Origin: Maribellus comscasis | GTDB taxonomy: Bacteria; Bacteroidota; Bacteroidia; Bacteroidales; Prolixibacteraceae | Assembly: GCF_009762775.1 (NCBI RefSeq) | Contig: NZ_CP046401.1 | Coordinates: forward strand, 6,708,001-6,772,000 | Reading direction: 5' to 3' | Length of the DNA stretch: 64,000 nt | The notes under the pieces: model-generated | The model's database searches: none | Seen by the model: only the letters and a program-made list of their open reading frames with translations | Told to the model about the DNA's origin: nothing | Position numbers and translations under genes: made by a program | Shown: one piece after another, positions 44,482 through 53,932 of the stretch | How the letters are laid out: each line of letters starts with the position of its first letter | Numbering within the stretch: position 1 is the first letter of the stretch

Positions 44482-45160
44482 GTTCAGTTTATTCTATTTC
44501 ACTGTCTCTTGGGATCGGTATTTATTTCGTAAAGGGAGAGTGCTCCCCTTCAACCCAGTAAACACTTTCTGCAACATTTTCGGAAAATTTTCAAAAGGAA
44601 AAGAAATAAATAATGAATGGAAAAAGCGGAAGTGTTGATGTGGGATTTCAAAAAGTTTTAACCGAAGTATACGAGGTTAAGTCTTTATGAAATTGGCTTT
44701 GTGCGCAGGCAGTAATTAACTCTTCCGGTTTTGGAATGAATGGCTTTATGTCGGAAGCTTTTGAAAACCCGGAGGGCTTGTTTTTCGGAAATGTAGTTAT
44801 CTTGTGGGAAGGTTTGAGTATGCTCCTTAATTCTTTCTGAAAGTTAAAATTCCGGATAAATCTTCAGTTATGTTACTGCTAACAAAAGAAATGATCGAGT
44901 CTCGGCAATGATTTCTCTTCACATAACAAGGATGGTATACGAGTATCGCGCCATAACTATCTATCTGTGTTTTTAAAGATGATACTTTAGTTTTTTCATA
45001 AGGTGTTAGCAGGAGCGTATTAAAATATATTCTGTAAACTTCATTTTTTCAGTGGAAATCATAATTGGAAATGAAATTTAAATGATTACAACGGGCATGC
45101 TGCTGATGCCAAGAATATATTACAGTAAGGTCAACTTTATTATCATTAACCGATCAAGCT
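44482..45160. other. Intergenic region with possible decayed coding sequence
   Basis: About 680 bases separate the toxin gene and the PUL 2 sigma gene. Two short plus-strand frames look protein-like but are broken by stops: one from ATG 44613 (MNGKSGSVDVGFQKVLTE, ending at 44690), and one around 44720-44840 (GFGMNGFMSEAFENPEGLFF, ending in TGA). They may be parts of one eroded gene that I cannot name. The last ~200 bases must include the sigma gene promoter. Confidence 0.4.
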
Positions 45161-45163
45161 TTG

Positions 45164-45862
45164 ATGAAAATACTAGCAATATCAGAATTAAATAATTTTA
45201 TTTGTGTTGAATTATTTACATTTTTACAAAAAAGTACCAATATTAATTTGGAATCAAACCAGAACATAAAACAGATACTGAAAGAAATTGCTTTTGAAGA
45301 AGATGAACGAGCTTTTAAACAGTTTTTTGATTTGTTTGCGGGACGACTTTATCAGTTCTCCTTTTCATTTGTAAAAAATAAATTGGTAGCAGAAGAAGCT
45401 GTTTCTGATGTATTTTTTAAAATCTGGCTTAATCGAACAGAACTAATTAATATTGAAAATATTAAAGGTTACCTCTTTAAAGCTACTTATCATACTTCGC
45501 TAAATTACCTTGATGACTTGAAGAGAAGAAAAGCTGTTTCTCTGGAAGATTTGGAAGTTGATTTGGGTATTGACTTGATTTGTCCTGAAACAGAATTAAT
45601 TAATAAAGAATTAAAAACTATAATTGAGCAAGCCATTGAAGATTTGCCTCCGCGTTGTAAAATGATATATAAATTGGCAAAAGTGGAACAGATGAAGTAT
45701 AAGGAAATTGGAGAATTGCTCGAAATTTCAGTGAAAACAATAAACCATCAGCTCTCTATTGCCTTGAAGAAAATAGGCAAGGCAATAAAATATCACCTAA
45801 ATGAACAGGGAGATAATACTGGTTTTATGGTGCTTTTTCAATTGTTTATACCCTCGAACTAG
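45164..45862 (+). CDS. ECF-type RNA polymerase sigma factor (PUL 2 regulator)
   Basis: About 232 residues from ATG 45164 (a TTG lies one codon earlier). Region 2 covers ~45-115 (AFKQFFDLFAGRLYQFSFSF, EEAVSDVFFKIWLNRTEL) and region 4 ~165-215, with the helix-turn-helix MKYKEIGELLEISVKTINHQLS. The ~40-residue N-terminal extension is longer than usual, so a later start is possible. It is followed 78 bases later by fecR and then susC of PUL 2, so it should drive that locus. Confidence 0.92.
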   Translation: MKILAISELNNFICVELFTFLQKSTNINLESNQNIKQILKEIAFEEDERAFKQFFDLFAGRLYQFSFSFVKNKLVAEEAVSDVFFKIWLNRTELINIENIKGYLFKATYHTSLNYLDDLKRRKAVSLEDLEVDLGIDLICPETELINKELKTIIEQAIEDLPPRCKMIYKLAKVEQMKYKEIGELLEISVKTINHQLSIALKKIGKAIKYHLNEQGDNTGFMVLFQLFIPSN

Positions 45863-45940
45863 AAAAATTATTTTTTTTTCGATTTACCTTTAGGACATTT
45901 CAGAAGAATTATTGTCGTAAGATATATAAGAATATTTGGA

Positions 45941-46942
45941 ATGGAAAGCAAAAAGGTTTGGGAGAATATAGCAAATAAAGTTGCAGGAGAATTAAATGAT
46001 GTTGATGAGTCAGCATTTCAGGAATGGATTGCCAAGGATTCGGACAATCAAAAAGTTTTTGATCGACTTCTTCAAATCTGGCAATATAATCCAAAACAGA
46101 TTCACTATAACTCGGTTATTTACAAAAAGTATCTCCATAGAAAACTTCAATTTGGAAAACAAAAAATAGTAACTCCATTTGTTTATTATACATTACGAAT
46201 ATCAGCCATTTTATTTTTGTTAATTACAACAACGTTTATTGTAAAAACTATTTTAACGTCAACAGATAACAAAATTGTTTATCAGGAAATAGCTGTCCCA
46301 AAAGGAAGTCGTTCCCATTTTAATCTGCCAGATGGAACAAAAGTATGGTTGGCGAATAATTCAAGTATAAAATATCCATCCGAATTTAAGGGAGACACGC
46401 GAAATTTGGAGTTAGAAGGGGAAGCTTACTTTGAAGTAACTCATAACGAGAAGAAACCTTTTATTGTAAAAATAGGCGATAATAGGATAAGAGTGTTAGG
46501 AACACAATTTTCTGTTAGGGCTTACCCCGAAGACAAACTAGTGCGTGCCGATTTGGTAGAAGGAAAAATTCAACTTGAAATAGCAAATCGTACAAGTGGC
46601 TTTAATTCTTATGCCCTAGAACCATCACATAGTTTAGTTTTAGATAAAGCATCCGGGAAACTTAATAGATCGAGGGTCCCGGATGGCTTTTACGATTACT
46701 GGCAGAAAGGAATATATAAATTCAGGGATGAAACACTTGAAGACCTGGCCATTAAGGTTGATCGGATTTATAATACACGGATTGTTTTTGAGAATGAACG
46801 CTTGAAATCAAAACGATTTAGTGGTACAATAAGTATCGACGATAATATCTTCACTTTTATTGAAGCTGTAAAAAGCACTTCCATTGAACCAATAGAATAC
46901 CGTTACGAAAAAAACAAACTATATATAAACTTTAAAAAATAG
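45941..46942 (+). CDS. FecR-type anti-sigma factor (PUL 2)
   Basis: A 333-residue protein: cytoplasmic part ~1-75, one membrane helix (~82-103, ISAILFLLITTTFIVKTIL), FecR domain ~115-215 (AVPKGSRSHFNLPDGTKVWL, LEGEAYFEVTH, VLGTQFSVRAYPED) and a C-terminal DUF4974/STN-like domain ~255-330 (DLAIKVDRIYNTRIVFE). It passes the signal from the PUL 2 SusC to the sigma factor encoded just upstream. Confidence 0.93.
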   Translation: MESKKVWENIANKVAGELNDVDESAFQEWIAKDSDNQKVFDRLLQIWQYNPKQIHYNSVIYKKYLHRKLQFGKQKIVTPFVYYTLRISAILFLLITTTFIVKTILTSTDNKIVYQEIAVPKGSRSHFNLPDGTKVWLANNSSIKYPSEFKGDTRNLELEGEAYFEVTHNEKKPFIVKIGDNRIRVLGTQFSVRAYPEDKLVRADLVEGKIQLEIANRTSGFNSYALEPSHSLVLDKASGKLNRSRVPDGFYDYWQKGIYKFRDETLEDLAIKVDRIYNTRIVFENERLKSKRFSGTISIDDNIFTFIEAVKSTSIEPIEYRYEKNKLYINFKK

Positions 46943-46972
46943 ACGTGCTTATGTAAAACTATGAACTAAAAA

Positions 46973-47023
46973 AGCGGAAAATGCGCCAACATTTCCCGCT
47001 ATTCTCAGAAACACATGTTTCTG
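46973..47023 (+). promoter_or_regulatory. susC leader hairpins, PUL 2
   Basis: Two stem-loops follow one another in the fecR-susC gap. The first pairs AGCGGAAAATG (46973-46983) with CATTTCCCGCT (46990-47000): 11 bp, one A-C mismatch at the sixth pair, 6-base loop. The second is a near-perfect palindrome (CAGAAACA with TGTTTCTG, 47006-47023). The first has the same geometry as the PUL 1 leader hairpin at 13497-13523. They end 55 bases before the susC start. Confidence 0.6.
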
Positions 47024-47078
47024 GTATTATTCAACAATAGCTATAAAGCTAAAGTCAATAACTTAACAACACAAATGT

Positions 47079-50000
47079 ATGAAAAAAATTAGATTACAGA
47101 GGAGGAAATGTGCATCCTTCCCGTTAAAAAAATTGGTACTTATGACTAAACTAACAACGCTGCTAATTCTAATCAGTTTTATGCAAATTTCTGCAGAAGT
47201 GTATTCACAGGCAGGAAAGCTTGATCTGAATGTAAAGAACCTTTCTATTCAGGAGATTTTAGAGGAAATTGAAGACAATTCCGAGTATCGTTTTTTTTAT
47301 GACAATGCTCAGGTAGATTTGAGTAAAAAAATCTCAATAAATACGAGGCAGGAAGAATTATCTAGTATATTAAAAGAATTGTTCGAGGGAACAGATTTGA
47401 GCTATGAAATAAAAGATTATTTAATTTTAATCACTTCAAAAGATGCTAAAACACTAGTTCTTGATCAGGCGGAACAAAAAAATATCACTGGCTTGGTCAG
47501 CGACGAATCAGGTCAGCCATTGCCAGGTGTAACAGTTGTCGTAAAAGGAACAAGTACTGGTACAGTTACAGATAATGATGGTAAATATATATTAACGGGT
47601 ATTGATGACGGAATAACGCTTATCTTCTCTTTTGTGGGGATGAGAACCCAGGAAATAACTGTAGATGGACAATCTTCCATTGATATTACTATGGTTGCTG
47701 ACGCAATTGGTATAGAAGAAGTTGTCGCTGTTGGTTACGGTACGTTGAAAAAGAGAGATGTTACCGGTTCAATTGTATCTATTGATAATGAAACAATTGA
47801 ACGGACGTCTTCCGGTGGAAATGTGCTTTCAGCAATAAAGGGTTCGGTACCAGGGCTTAACATTATTACAACTCAAGCATCCGCAGAACAAAGTTCAAAT
47901 ATTGAAATTAGAGGTGTAAAATCCATTACAGCAAGCAATCAACCGTTAATAATTGTAGATGGAATACCGTTTTCCGGTAGTTTGTCGGAATTTCCAACTG
48001 CAGATATTGGATCAATTGAAGTATTAAAAGATGCATCCTCTTCTGCTATTTACGGTTCAAGAGGAGCCAACGGAGTAATAATAATAACAACAAAAAAAGG
48101 CGAATCGGGTAAAACAAGGGTGCAGATTCAATCAAAAGTTGGATTTTTGGAGTTAGCCAAGAAACCAGATATTTTTACAGGACCTGAATTTTATGATAAA
48201 AAGTTAGAATATAATAGTAGAACGTTTGGATTAACTGATCCTGAAGAAATTTTTACCCCGTCGGAATTAGAACTATATAATGCAGGTACATATACTGATT
48301 GGATTGATGTTGTAACCCGGGTGGGCAAACAACAGGAGCATACCATTTCCTTGTCCGGAAGTGATGAAGAACAATCCTTTTATGTTTCCGGTAACTTTTT
48401 ACAAGTTAAAGGTATAGCGAAAAATGATGATTTTAGCAGGTATTCGTTTCGATTTAATTATAACAATACTCTTACTCCCTGGTTAAAATTTGCTACCAAC
48501 ACTTCATTGGTATTCTTGGACAGGGATGGACTCCCAGCCGACTTTCGTGATGCCTATTATATGAATCCGTTGTCACTTGCATATAACGAAGATGGTACAA
48601 TAAAAAGATATCCCTGGCCTGAAAGACTTGAATTTGCAAGTCCGCTGGATGGTTTGGTTGCTGACGATATCAACAGGGAATATAAGGTTTTTTCCAATAA
48701 TTACCTCGATGTGGATATTCCATTTATTTCTGGATTAAATTACAGGCTTAATACAGGCGTTACCTTCAGATTCAGAAATAATGAAACCTATTATAATAGA
48801 GAAACTAAAACAGGTTTTGAAAGTGGTGGAATTTCTAATGTAAATAGCAATTATAATACAAATTACCTTGTTGAGCATATATTAAGTTATAGAAAGGATA
48901 TTGAGGATCATTCCATATTTTTGACCGGTTTATACAGTTTTCAAAAAGATGAGTACAGGCAGAGAGGGATTTCATCCAGTGGATTTACAAGCGATATTCT
49001 CACTACCTGGCAAGCCAGTGGTGCAGCACTCGCAATTCCTTCTTCCAACTTTGTAAGTTCTAGTTTAGTATCGCAGATGGCCAGATTGAATTATTCGTTT
49101 AAACAACGTTATTCTTTAACCGCAACAATCAGGCGCGATGGATATTCCGGATTTGGTGCCGATACCAAATATGGTGTCTTTCCTTCAGTGGGGGCAGCTT
49201 GGAATATTGGAGAGGAGAACTTTATGGCTGGCGCTGATTGGGTTAATTATTTAAAATTAAGAGCCTCATGGGGTAAAAACGGTAACCAGGCAATTGGAGC
49301 TTATTCAACTTTATCAAGGATGGCAGAAAATAATTATCTAGGTGGTGAGACAGCTACTGAAACAGCACCAGGATTTGTACCCTCGGCACTTGCCAATCCG
49401 AATCTTGGATGGGAAACAACAAGAACTATTGATGGGGGAATTGATTTTGGATTATTTGACGGGAAATTGCAGGGGGCATTAAGTTTATACAAATCAAAGG
49501 TTACTGATTTGTTGCTCAATCGCAGAATTTCAACAACACTCGGAATACCGGGTTCCAGTATTCGTCAGAATATTGGTGAAACTGAAAATAAAGGTTACGA
49601 GTTTTCTTTGAGTTCAGATATTATCAACAGCAATGATTTTTTATGGAATCTTGACTTTAATATAAGTTCATTCAAAAATAAGATTGTTGATCTGTATGGC
49701 GACGGACAGGATGATGTATTAAACCGATGGTTTATAGGAGAACCTATAGAAGTAATATTTGGATATGTACACGATGGTATTTGGCAGTTGGGTGAAGAAG
49801 ACGAAATAGCTAATAGCCCATTACCAGATAAATTTCCTGGAGCTACTAAGGTGTTGGATGCCAGTGGTGATGGAGTAATTGATGAGGATGATCGAAGAAT
49901 TCAGGGATCCGTATATCCTGATTTTCGTACAGGTCTGAATTCATACATTCAATACAAGGATTTCTCTGTGAACTTAATGTTTTATGCAGTGGTTGGTGTG

Positions 50001-50405
50001 AAAAAAGTTAATGCCGCTGGTTTGTTGGCACATACCTGGGAATACAGAAGAAATAACGGAGCTTATTGGGATTACTGGACTGAAGACAATCCTACCAACA
50101 AATACTATGTAAACCATGGTGAAAATAATTCTGGGTATCCAGTTCTGTTTTTACAGGATGCCAGTTATTTGAGACTCAGAGATATAAAAGTGAGCTATAA
50201 TTTTAAAAACTTACTTTCTGATGTGGTTAAGTTACAGGATTGTACCCTCTTTTTCAATGTGGACAATGTATTCACCGTCACCAAATGGCAAGGTATGGAC
50301 CCTGAATTAATTGGCGCTAGCGAGGCTTTTGATGCTTCACAGTGGGATGTCGTTCCGGTTCCTCCTCAAAGAACATATTTATTTGGATTGAATCTTAAAT
50401 TTTAA
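47079..50405 (+). CDS. SusC/RagA-type TonB-dependent glycan transporter (PUL 2)
   Basis: A 1108-residue outer-membrane protein with signal peptide (core LTTLLILISFMQISA, mature start near VYSQ). The STN domain is at ~48-115 (LSIQEILEEIEDNSEYRFFY), and a CarboxypepD_reg-like domain at ~135-205 contains GTSTGTVTDNDGKYIL. The plug carries VAVGYGTLKKRDVTGSI and GSRGANGVIIITTKKG, and the barrel ends FGLNLKF. It follows its own ECF/FecR pair and precedes susD by 4 bases. Sequence divergence from the PUL 1 SusC across the barrel indicates a different glycan. An alternative start is Met22. Confidence 0.96.
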   Translation: MKKIRLQRRKCASFPLKKLVLMTKLTTLLILISFMQISAEVYSQAGKLDLNVKNLSIQEILEEIEDNSEYRFFYDNAQVDLSKKISINTRQEELSSILKELFEGTDLSYEIKDYLILITSKDAKTLVLDQAEQKNITGLVSDESGQPLPGVTVVVKGTSTGTVTDNDGKYILTGIDDGITLIFSFVGMRTQEITVDGQSSIDITMVADAIGIEEVVAVGYGTLKKRDVTGSIVSIDNETIERTSSGGNVLSAIKGSVPGLNIITTQASAEQSSNIEIRGVKSITASNQPLIIVDGIPFSGSLSEFPTADIGSIEVLKDASSSAIYGSRGANGVIIITTKKGESGKTRVQIQSKVGFLELAKKPDIFTGPEFYDKKLEYNSRTFGLTDPEEIFTPSELELYNAGTYTDWIDVVTRVGKQQEHTISLSGSDEEQSFYVSGNFLQVKGIAKNDDFSRYSFRFNYNNTLTPWLKFATNTSLVFLDRDGLPADFRDAYYMNPLSLAYNEDGTIKRYPWPERLEFASPLDGLVADDINREYKVFSNNYLDVDIPFISGLNYRLNTGVTFRFRNNETYYNRETKTGFESGGISNVNSNYNTNYLVEHILSYRKDIEDHSIFLTGLYSFQKDEYRQRGISSSGFTSDILTTWQASGAALAIPSSNFVSSSLVSQMARLNYSFKQRYSLTATIRRDGYSGFGADTKYGVFPSVGAAWNIGEENFMAGADWVNYLKLRASWGKNGNQAIGAYSTLSRMAENNYLGGETATETAPGFVPSALANPNLGWETTRTIDGGIDFGLFDGKLQGALSLYKSKVTDLLLNRRISTTLGIPGSSIRQNIGETENKGYEFSLSSDIINSNDFLWNLDFNISSFKNKIVDLYGDGQDDVLNRWFIGEPIEVIFGYVHDGIWQLGEEDEIANSPLPDKFPGATKVLDASGDGVIDEDDRRIQGSVYPDFRTGLNSYIQYKDFSVNLMFYAVVGVKKVNAAGLLAHTWEYRRNNGAYWDYWTEDNPTNKYYVNHGENNSGYPVLFLQDASYLRLRDIKVSYNFKNLLSDVVKLQDCTLFFNVDNVFTVTKWQGMDPELIGASEAFDASQWDVVPVPPQRTYLFGLNLKF

Positions 50406-50409
50406 ACCT

Positions 50410-52059
50410 ATGAAAATGAAAAAGATATTATTAACAATAGGAATATTTGCCGTGTTTTTTAATTCATGTGTAAAAGATGATTTTTTAGATGAAGACTTAA
50501 AAAATATAATTTCGGCAGATAATTTATATTTAAACTATTCCGGGTTTCAGGCGGGGCTTAACGGCATGTATGCACTTATGCTCCTAGAAAAAGGGAATAC
50601 TCCAAACAATTCTAATTATGTACACGATGTTATAACTATGTCCGGAACAGATGTTGCTTGTGATGGCCTATGGAGTGGATGGGGTACAAGTACCGGTATA
50701 AACCTTTATGACGGAAGGTTTACGCCAGAAGATGGAAACTTGCTTAATACGTGGTCGTGGATTTGGAGGGTTGTTAACGCGGCGAATACCTTAATTAATC
50801 GTGCAGAAGAACCATCGGTTGATTGGCAGGGGGCTAACGAAGCTGACAATATCAAAAAGAAAAATGAGGTAATCGGAGAAGCCAGATGCGTAAGGGCATG
50901 GGCTTATCGTCACCTTGTCAATTTGTGGAACGAAGTTCCTTTGGTACTTGAAGAGTCGACAGGTACAATTATAGATGAACTCAGGTTTCCAGCTACACGC
51001 GCAGATATTGAAGCGCAAATGGAAGCTGACTGGCTTTTTGCTTCTGAAAACTTACCATCTGTTGCTGCCGTACCCGGCAAGGTATCTAGTGCAGTTGCTA
51101 ACCACTACCTCGCCGAATTATATTTAGTATGGGGAGATAATGGAAAAGCGGAACAGTATGCAAATAAGGTTATAACAAGTGGAGATTACCAATTGGTTAC
51201 CGAACGTTATGGAGTTGAAAAAGATCAACCAGGAACTCCGTTTACCGACATGTTTATCAATGGTAATATTAACAGGAATCAGGGAAATACAGAAGTGCTT
51301 TGGGCCTGGCAGCGTGAGTATCAGGTAAATGGAGGTGAATCTGGAAATTCTACTGAACGCAGGATGAAAGTTTTTGCCTATTGGATGTGGCCAATAGATG
51401 GGGTGAGTCTTGCGGTAACCGAAGGCAGAGGTGGAAGATCATTATTTGGTTTTATGATTACAAAATGGTCAATTGATAATTTTGGTGTCGGAGACGACCG
51501 TGGTGGATATTATGGATTAAGAAAGTTTTACATTATTGAAGAAGGAGATAACCTTGGTGATACAGATTTTTCAGTTGGAGACACGCTTTGGATGGATTGG
51601 TCACAGCCTGAACAGGGAGGAATTACAAGGAAATGGCCTTCAGTAACGAAGTTTGACTGGGCTCCTGAAGGCAATTTGGCAATTGGGTGGACGGTGAAAG
51701 AAACTCCTTACATACGTTTAGCTGATACCTATTTACTTTTAGCAGAAGCCTTGATGAAACAGGAGAGATATGGAGATGCTGCTGAGGCACTGAATGTAGT
51801 GAGAAGAAGAGCAAATGCACCGGATATCAGTGCAGGCGATGTAGATATCGATTTTATCCTTGATGAAAGAGCCCGTGAATTATTAATGGAAGAGCACAGA
51901 CGATACACATTAATCCGTACTGGTAAATATGTGGAAAGATCCAATGCCTTTAATGCAAGGGCCGCAGGAAATATTACGGATCAATATAAATATATGCCGA
52001 TACCACAGGAAATCATTGACGAAAATCCTGATTTTCCGCAAACCATAGGTTGGAGATAA
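50410..52059 (+). CDS. SusD/RagB-type surface glycan-binding lipoprotein (PUL 2)
   Basis: A 549-residue lipoprotein (FFNSC, Cys20). The family scaffold shows in NAANTLINRAEEPS, EARCVRAWAYRHLVNLWNEVPL near residue 160, YLLLAEALMKQERYGDAAEALN near 445 and the closing MPIPQEIIDENPDFPQT. It starts 4 bases after susC. It is the substrate-binding lid of the transporter, with a hairpin just downstream. Confidence 0.95.
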   Translation: MKMKKILLTIGIFAVFFNSCVKDDFLDEDLKNIISADNLYLNYSGFQAGLNGMYALMLLEKGNTPNNSNYVHDVITMSGTDVACDGLWSGWGTSTGINLYDGRFTPEDGNLLNTWSWIWRVVNAANTLINRAEEPSVDWQGANEADNIKKKNEVIGEARCVRAWAYRHLVNLWNEVPLVLEESTGTIIDELRFPATRADIEAQMEADWLFASENLPSVAAVPGKVSSAVANHYLAELYLVWGDNGKAEQYANKVITSGDYQLVTERYGVEKDQPGTPFTDMFINGNINRNQGNTEVLWAWQREYQVNGGESGNSTERRMKVFAYWMWPIDGVSLAVTEGRGGRSLFGFMITKWSIDNFGVGDDRGGYYGLRKFYIIEEGDNLGDTDFSVGDTLWMDWSQPEQGGITRKWPSVTKFDWAPEGNLAIGWTVKETPYIRLADTYLLLAEALMKQERYGDAAEALNVVRRRANAPDISAGDVDIDFILDERARELLMEEHRRYTLIRTGKYVERSNAFNARAAGNITDQYKYMPIPQEIIDENPDFPQTIGWR

Positions 52060-52329
52060 AATCAATTCGGGAGTACAAGGTATAAGAATTTGTAAAAACC
52101 AGAAAGCCTGCCTCTATATTCTTAGAGGCGGGCGGTTCTGAAAAACATTAATGGCAGGTAGCCTATTAACTTTTTACTTACCGGTCATTTAGGATATTCA
52201 TGTTAAATTCTTTGAATTTGCAGTACTTGTGTATTGAATAGTATTTGACTTTTCAATCGTGATTCTTAGAAACGGGTTTTAGGATTTCCGGAATATCTTG
52301 AGAAATGTTCCATTTGAAAAAATAATGAA
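52060..52329 (+). other. Gap after susD of PUL 2
   Basis: 270 bases between susD and the ThuA-domain gene. A hairpin follows the susD stop at 52100-52140; the rest is AT-rich. A weak promoter-like match (TAGTATTTG near 52240) has one base too many for the TAnnTTTG element. I see no other gene. Confidence 0.4.
52100..52140 (+). terminator. Hairpin terminator after susD (PUL 2)
   Basis: The stem GCCTGCCTC with GAGGCGGGC (9 bp, one G-T pair) is extended by CAGAA/TTCTG after a small bulge, with a 10-base loop. It lies 41 bases after susD and is the strongest hairpin in this gap. As in PUL 1, a hairpin after susD may separate high expression of susCD from the enzymes. Confidence 0.65.
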
Positions 52330-53901
52330 ATGAAATACAGAGGATTAACAAAAATTGTATTTGTAATACTAATATCCATTAATTTAATCTCACCCTCTGG
52401 GGTAGTTGCTCAAAACAATATACAGGTTTTAAACTTTCAGGCCGATAATGGTTATGAACATCCTTCGAAAGATGAAGCGATTGCAATGGTTGAGAAAATT
52501 GGCAGTGAGAATGGATGGAATGTAGTTTCAACTTCAGATACTTCCATCATTAACCTCGGGGACCTGCTTAATTTTGATGTAATCGTTTTTAATAATAATT
52601 GCGGAACTGACGGGCGGATTTTCTCTCAAACACAGCAACAATCAATTCAGCAATACATAAGAAACGGTGGAGGTTTTGTTGGTATCCATTGTGCAGGTGC
52701 AATCTGGATGGAGGGAGGACAATTTCAGCAATGGTACGAAAAACTGATTGGCACAAAGCTGGTAGCCCATCCTGAAGTGCAACAGGCCAAACTTATTGTA
52801 GAGGATAAAAGGCATATTTGCACAGCCCACCTGCCCGATGAATGGATTTTGACCGATGAATGGCACTGGTTCTCTTATAATCCAAGGGAAAATGTAAATG
52901 TACTAATCTCGCTCGATGAAAATTCATACGAGGGAGGTAAAAAGATGGGCGATCATCCTTTTACCTGGTACCAGCATTACGACGGTGGCCGTTCGTTTTT
53001 CACCTCCCTGGGACATACCGAGGAAATCTATTCCAACGAAGATTATGAAAAGTTAGTTGAAGGAGGGATCATTTGGGCGGCAGGTTACGAAAATTTGGCG
53101 AGTGAAGATATCCTTTCAGATGGTTTACTACTTGATCTGGATGCAGACAAAGGAATATTACTCGATGATGGCAACAAAATAATATCCTGGGCCAACCAGG
53201 CCAATAACCAAGAAGTCAGGGATTTTATAATTCAGGATGAAGGAAGGGAAACAGCCGGTTCCGGCAGGCCGGTATTAAAGATGGGAGTTTCAAAGTTAAA
53301 CGGGCACAACTCGGTGATATTTCACCGGCAGGAACTTGTGAACCACAATGAAGATGCTTTTGACCACCTGATTACAGGTAGCGGCCACACCTGGTTTTCA
53401 GTAATGGCAGTTTACGAACAGGTTCCCGGATTGAAAGATGTCAATTCTTTTTTTGGCAACCTTAGAAATGGCGGCAAATATGAAGGAATCTGGGGCTGTG
53501 TAACCGACGACAATCGCCCGTGGACAGGTGGAAGAAACGGTATCACTTTTGGCCGTTGGGATGAGAACAACCCAATGGTTCTGGCAGAAGAACCACTCGA
53601 AACGGCCAAATATTATATTGTTGCAGGCCGGATGGGAAGCGGTAGTGGCACAGTTAATTCGGAGCTTTTTATCAATTCGGCAGAAGTAGCAGCGAGTAAA
53701 CCATTTCCGGTCAACTCCGAAGCAAATTCATCAAAAATGGCCATTGGCCAGGAACGCGATGCCATTGAACATCCCGGTAAAGAATCATTTGACGGTGAAA
53801 TAGCACGCTTTCTTATTTATGAAAGGCCACTCTCCGATGATGAAATGAAGTCGATGTTTAAAAGGCTTGCAAAAAATTACGATTTGAAGATTTTGGACTA
53901 A
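52330..53901 (+). CDS. ThuA-domain protein with C-terminal LamG-like domain
   Basis: A 523-residue exported protein (signal to about VVAQ, residue 28). Residues ~30-255 are a ThuA/class I glutamine-amidotransferase-like domain: VIVFNNNCGTDG, GGGFVGIHCAGAIWMEGG, and GDHPFTWYQHYDGGRSFFTSLGH, which are family signatures. Residues ~270-520 form a LamG/concanavalin-like domain (DGLLLDLDADKGI, FDGEIARFLIYERPLSDDEM). ThuA proteins co-occur with Gfo/Idh/MocA oxidoreductases and act on oxidised (keto) sugars in several bacteria. The exact reaction is not proven. The next gene is a Gfo/Idh/MocA protein 31 bases away, which supports this link. Confidence 0.85.
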   Translation: MKYRGLTKIVFVILISINLISPSGVVAQNNIQVLNFQADNGYEHPSKDEAIAMVEKIGSENGWNVVSTSDTSIINLGDLLNFDVIVFNNNCGTDGRIFSQTQQQSIQQYIRNGGGFVGIHCAGAIWMEGGQFQQWYEKLIGTKLVAHPEVQQAKLIVEDKRHICTAHLPDEWILTDEWHWFSYNPRENVNVLISLDENSYEGGKKMGDHPFTWYQHYDGGRSFFTSLGHTEEIYSNEDYEKLVEGGIIWAAGYENLASEDILSDGLLLDLDADKGILLDDGNKIISWANQANNQEVRDFIIQDEGRETAGSGRPVLKMGVSKLNGHNSVIFHRQELVNHNEDAFDHLITGSGHTWFSVMAVYEQVPGLKDVNSFFGNLRNGGKYEGIWGCVTDDNRPWTGGRNGITFGRWDENNPMVLAEEPLETAKYYIVAGRMGSGSGTVNSELFINSAEVAASKPFPVNSEANSSKMAIGQERDAIEHPGKESFDGEIARFLIYERPLSDDEMKSMFKRLAKNYDLKILD

Positions 53902-53932
53902 TGTGAATAGCCAGGCTATATAAAAGAATACT

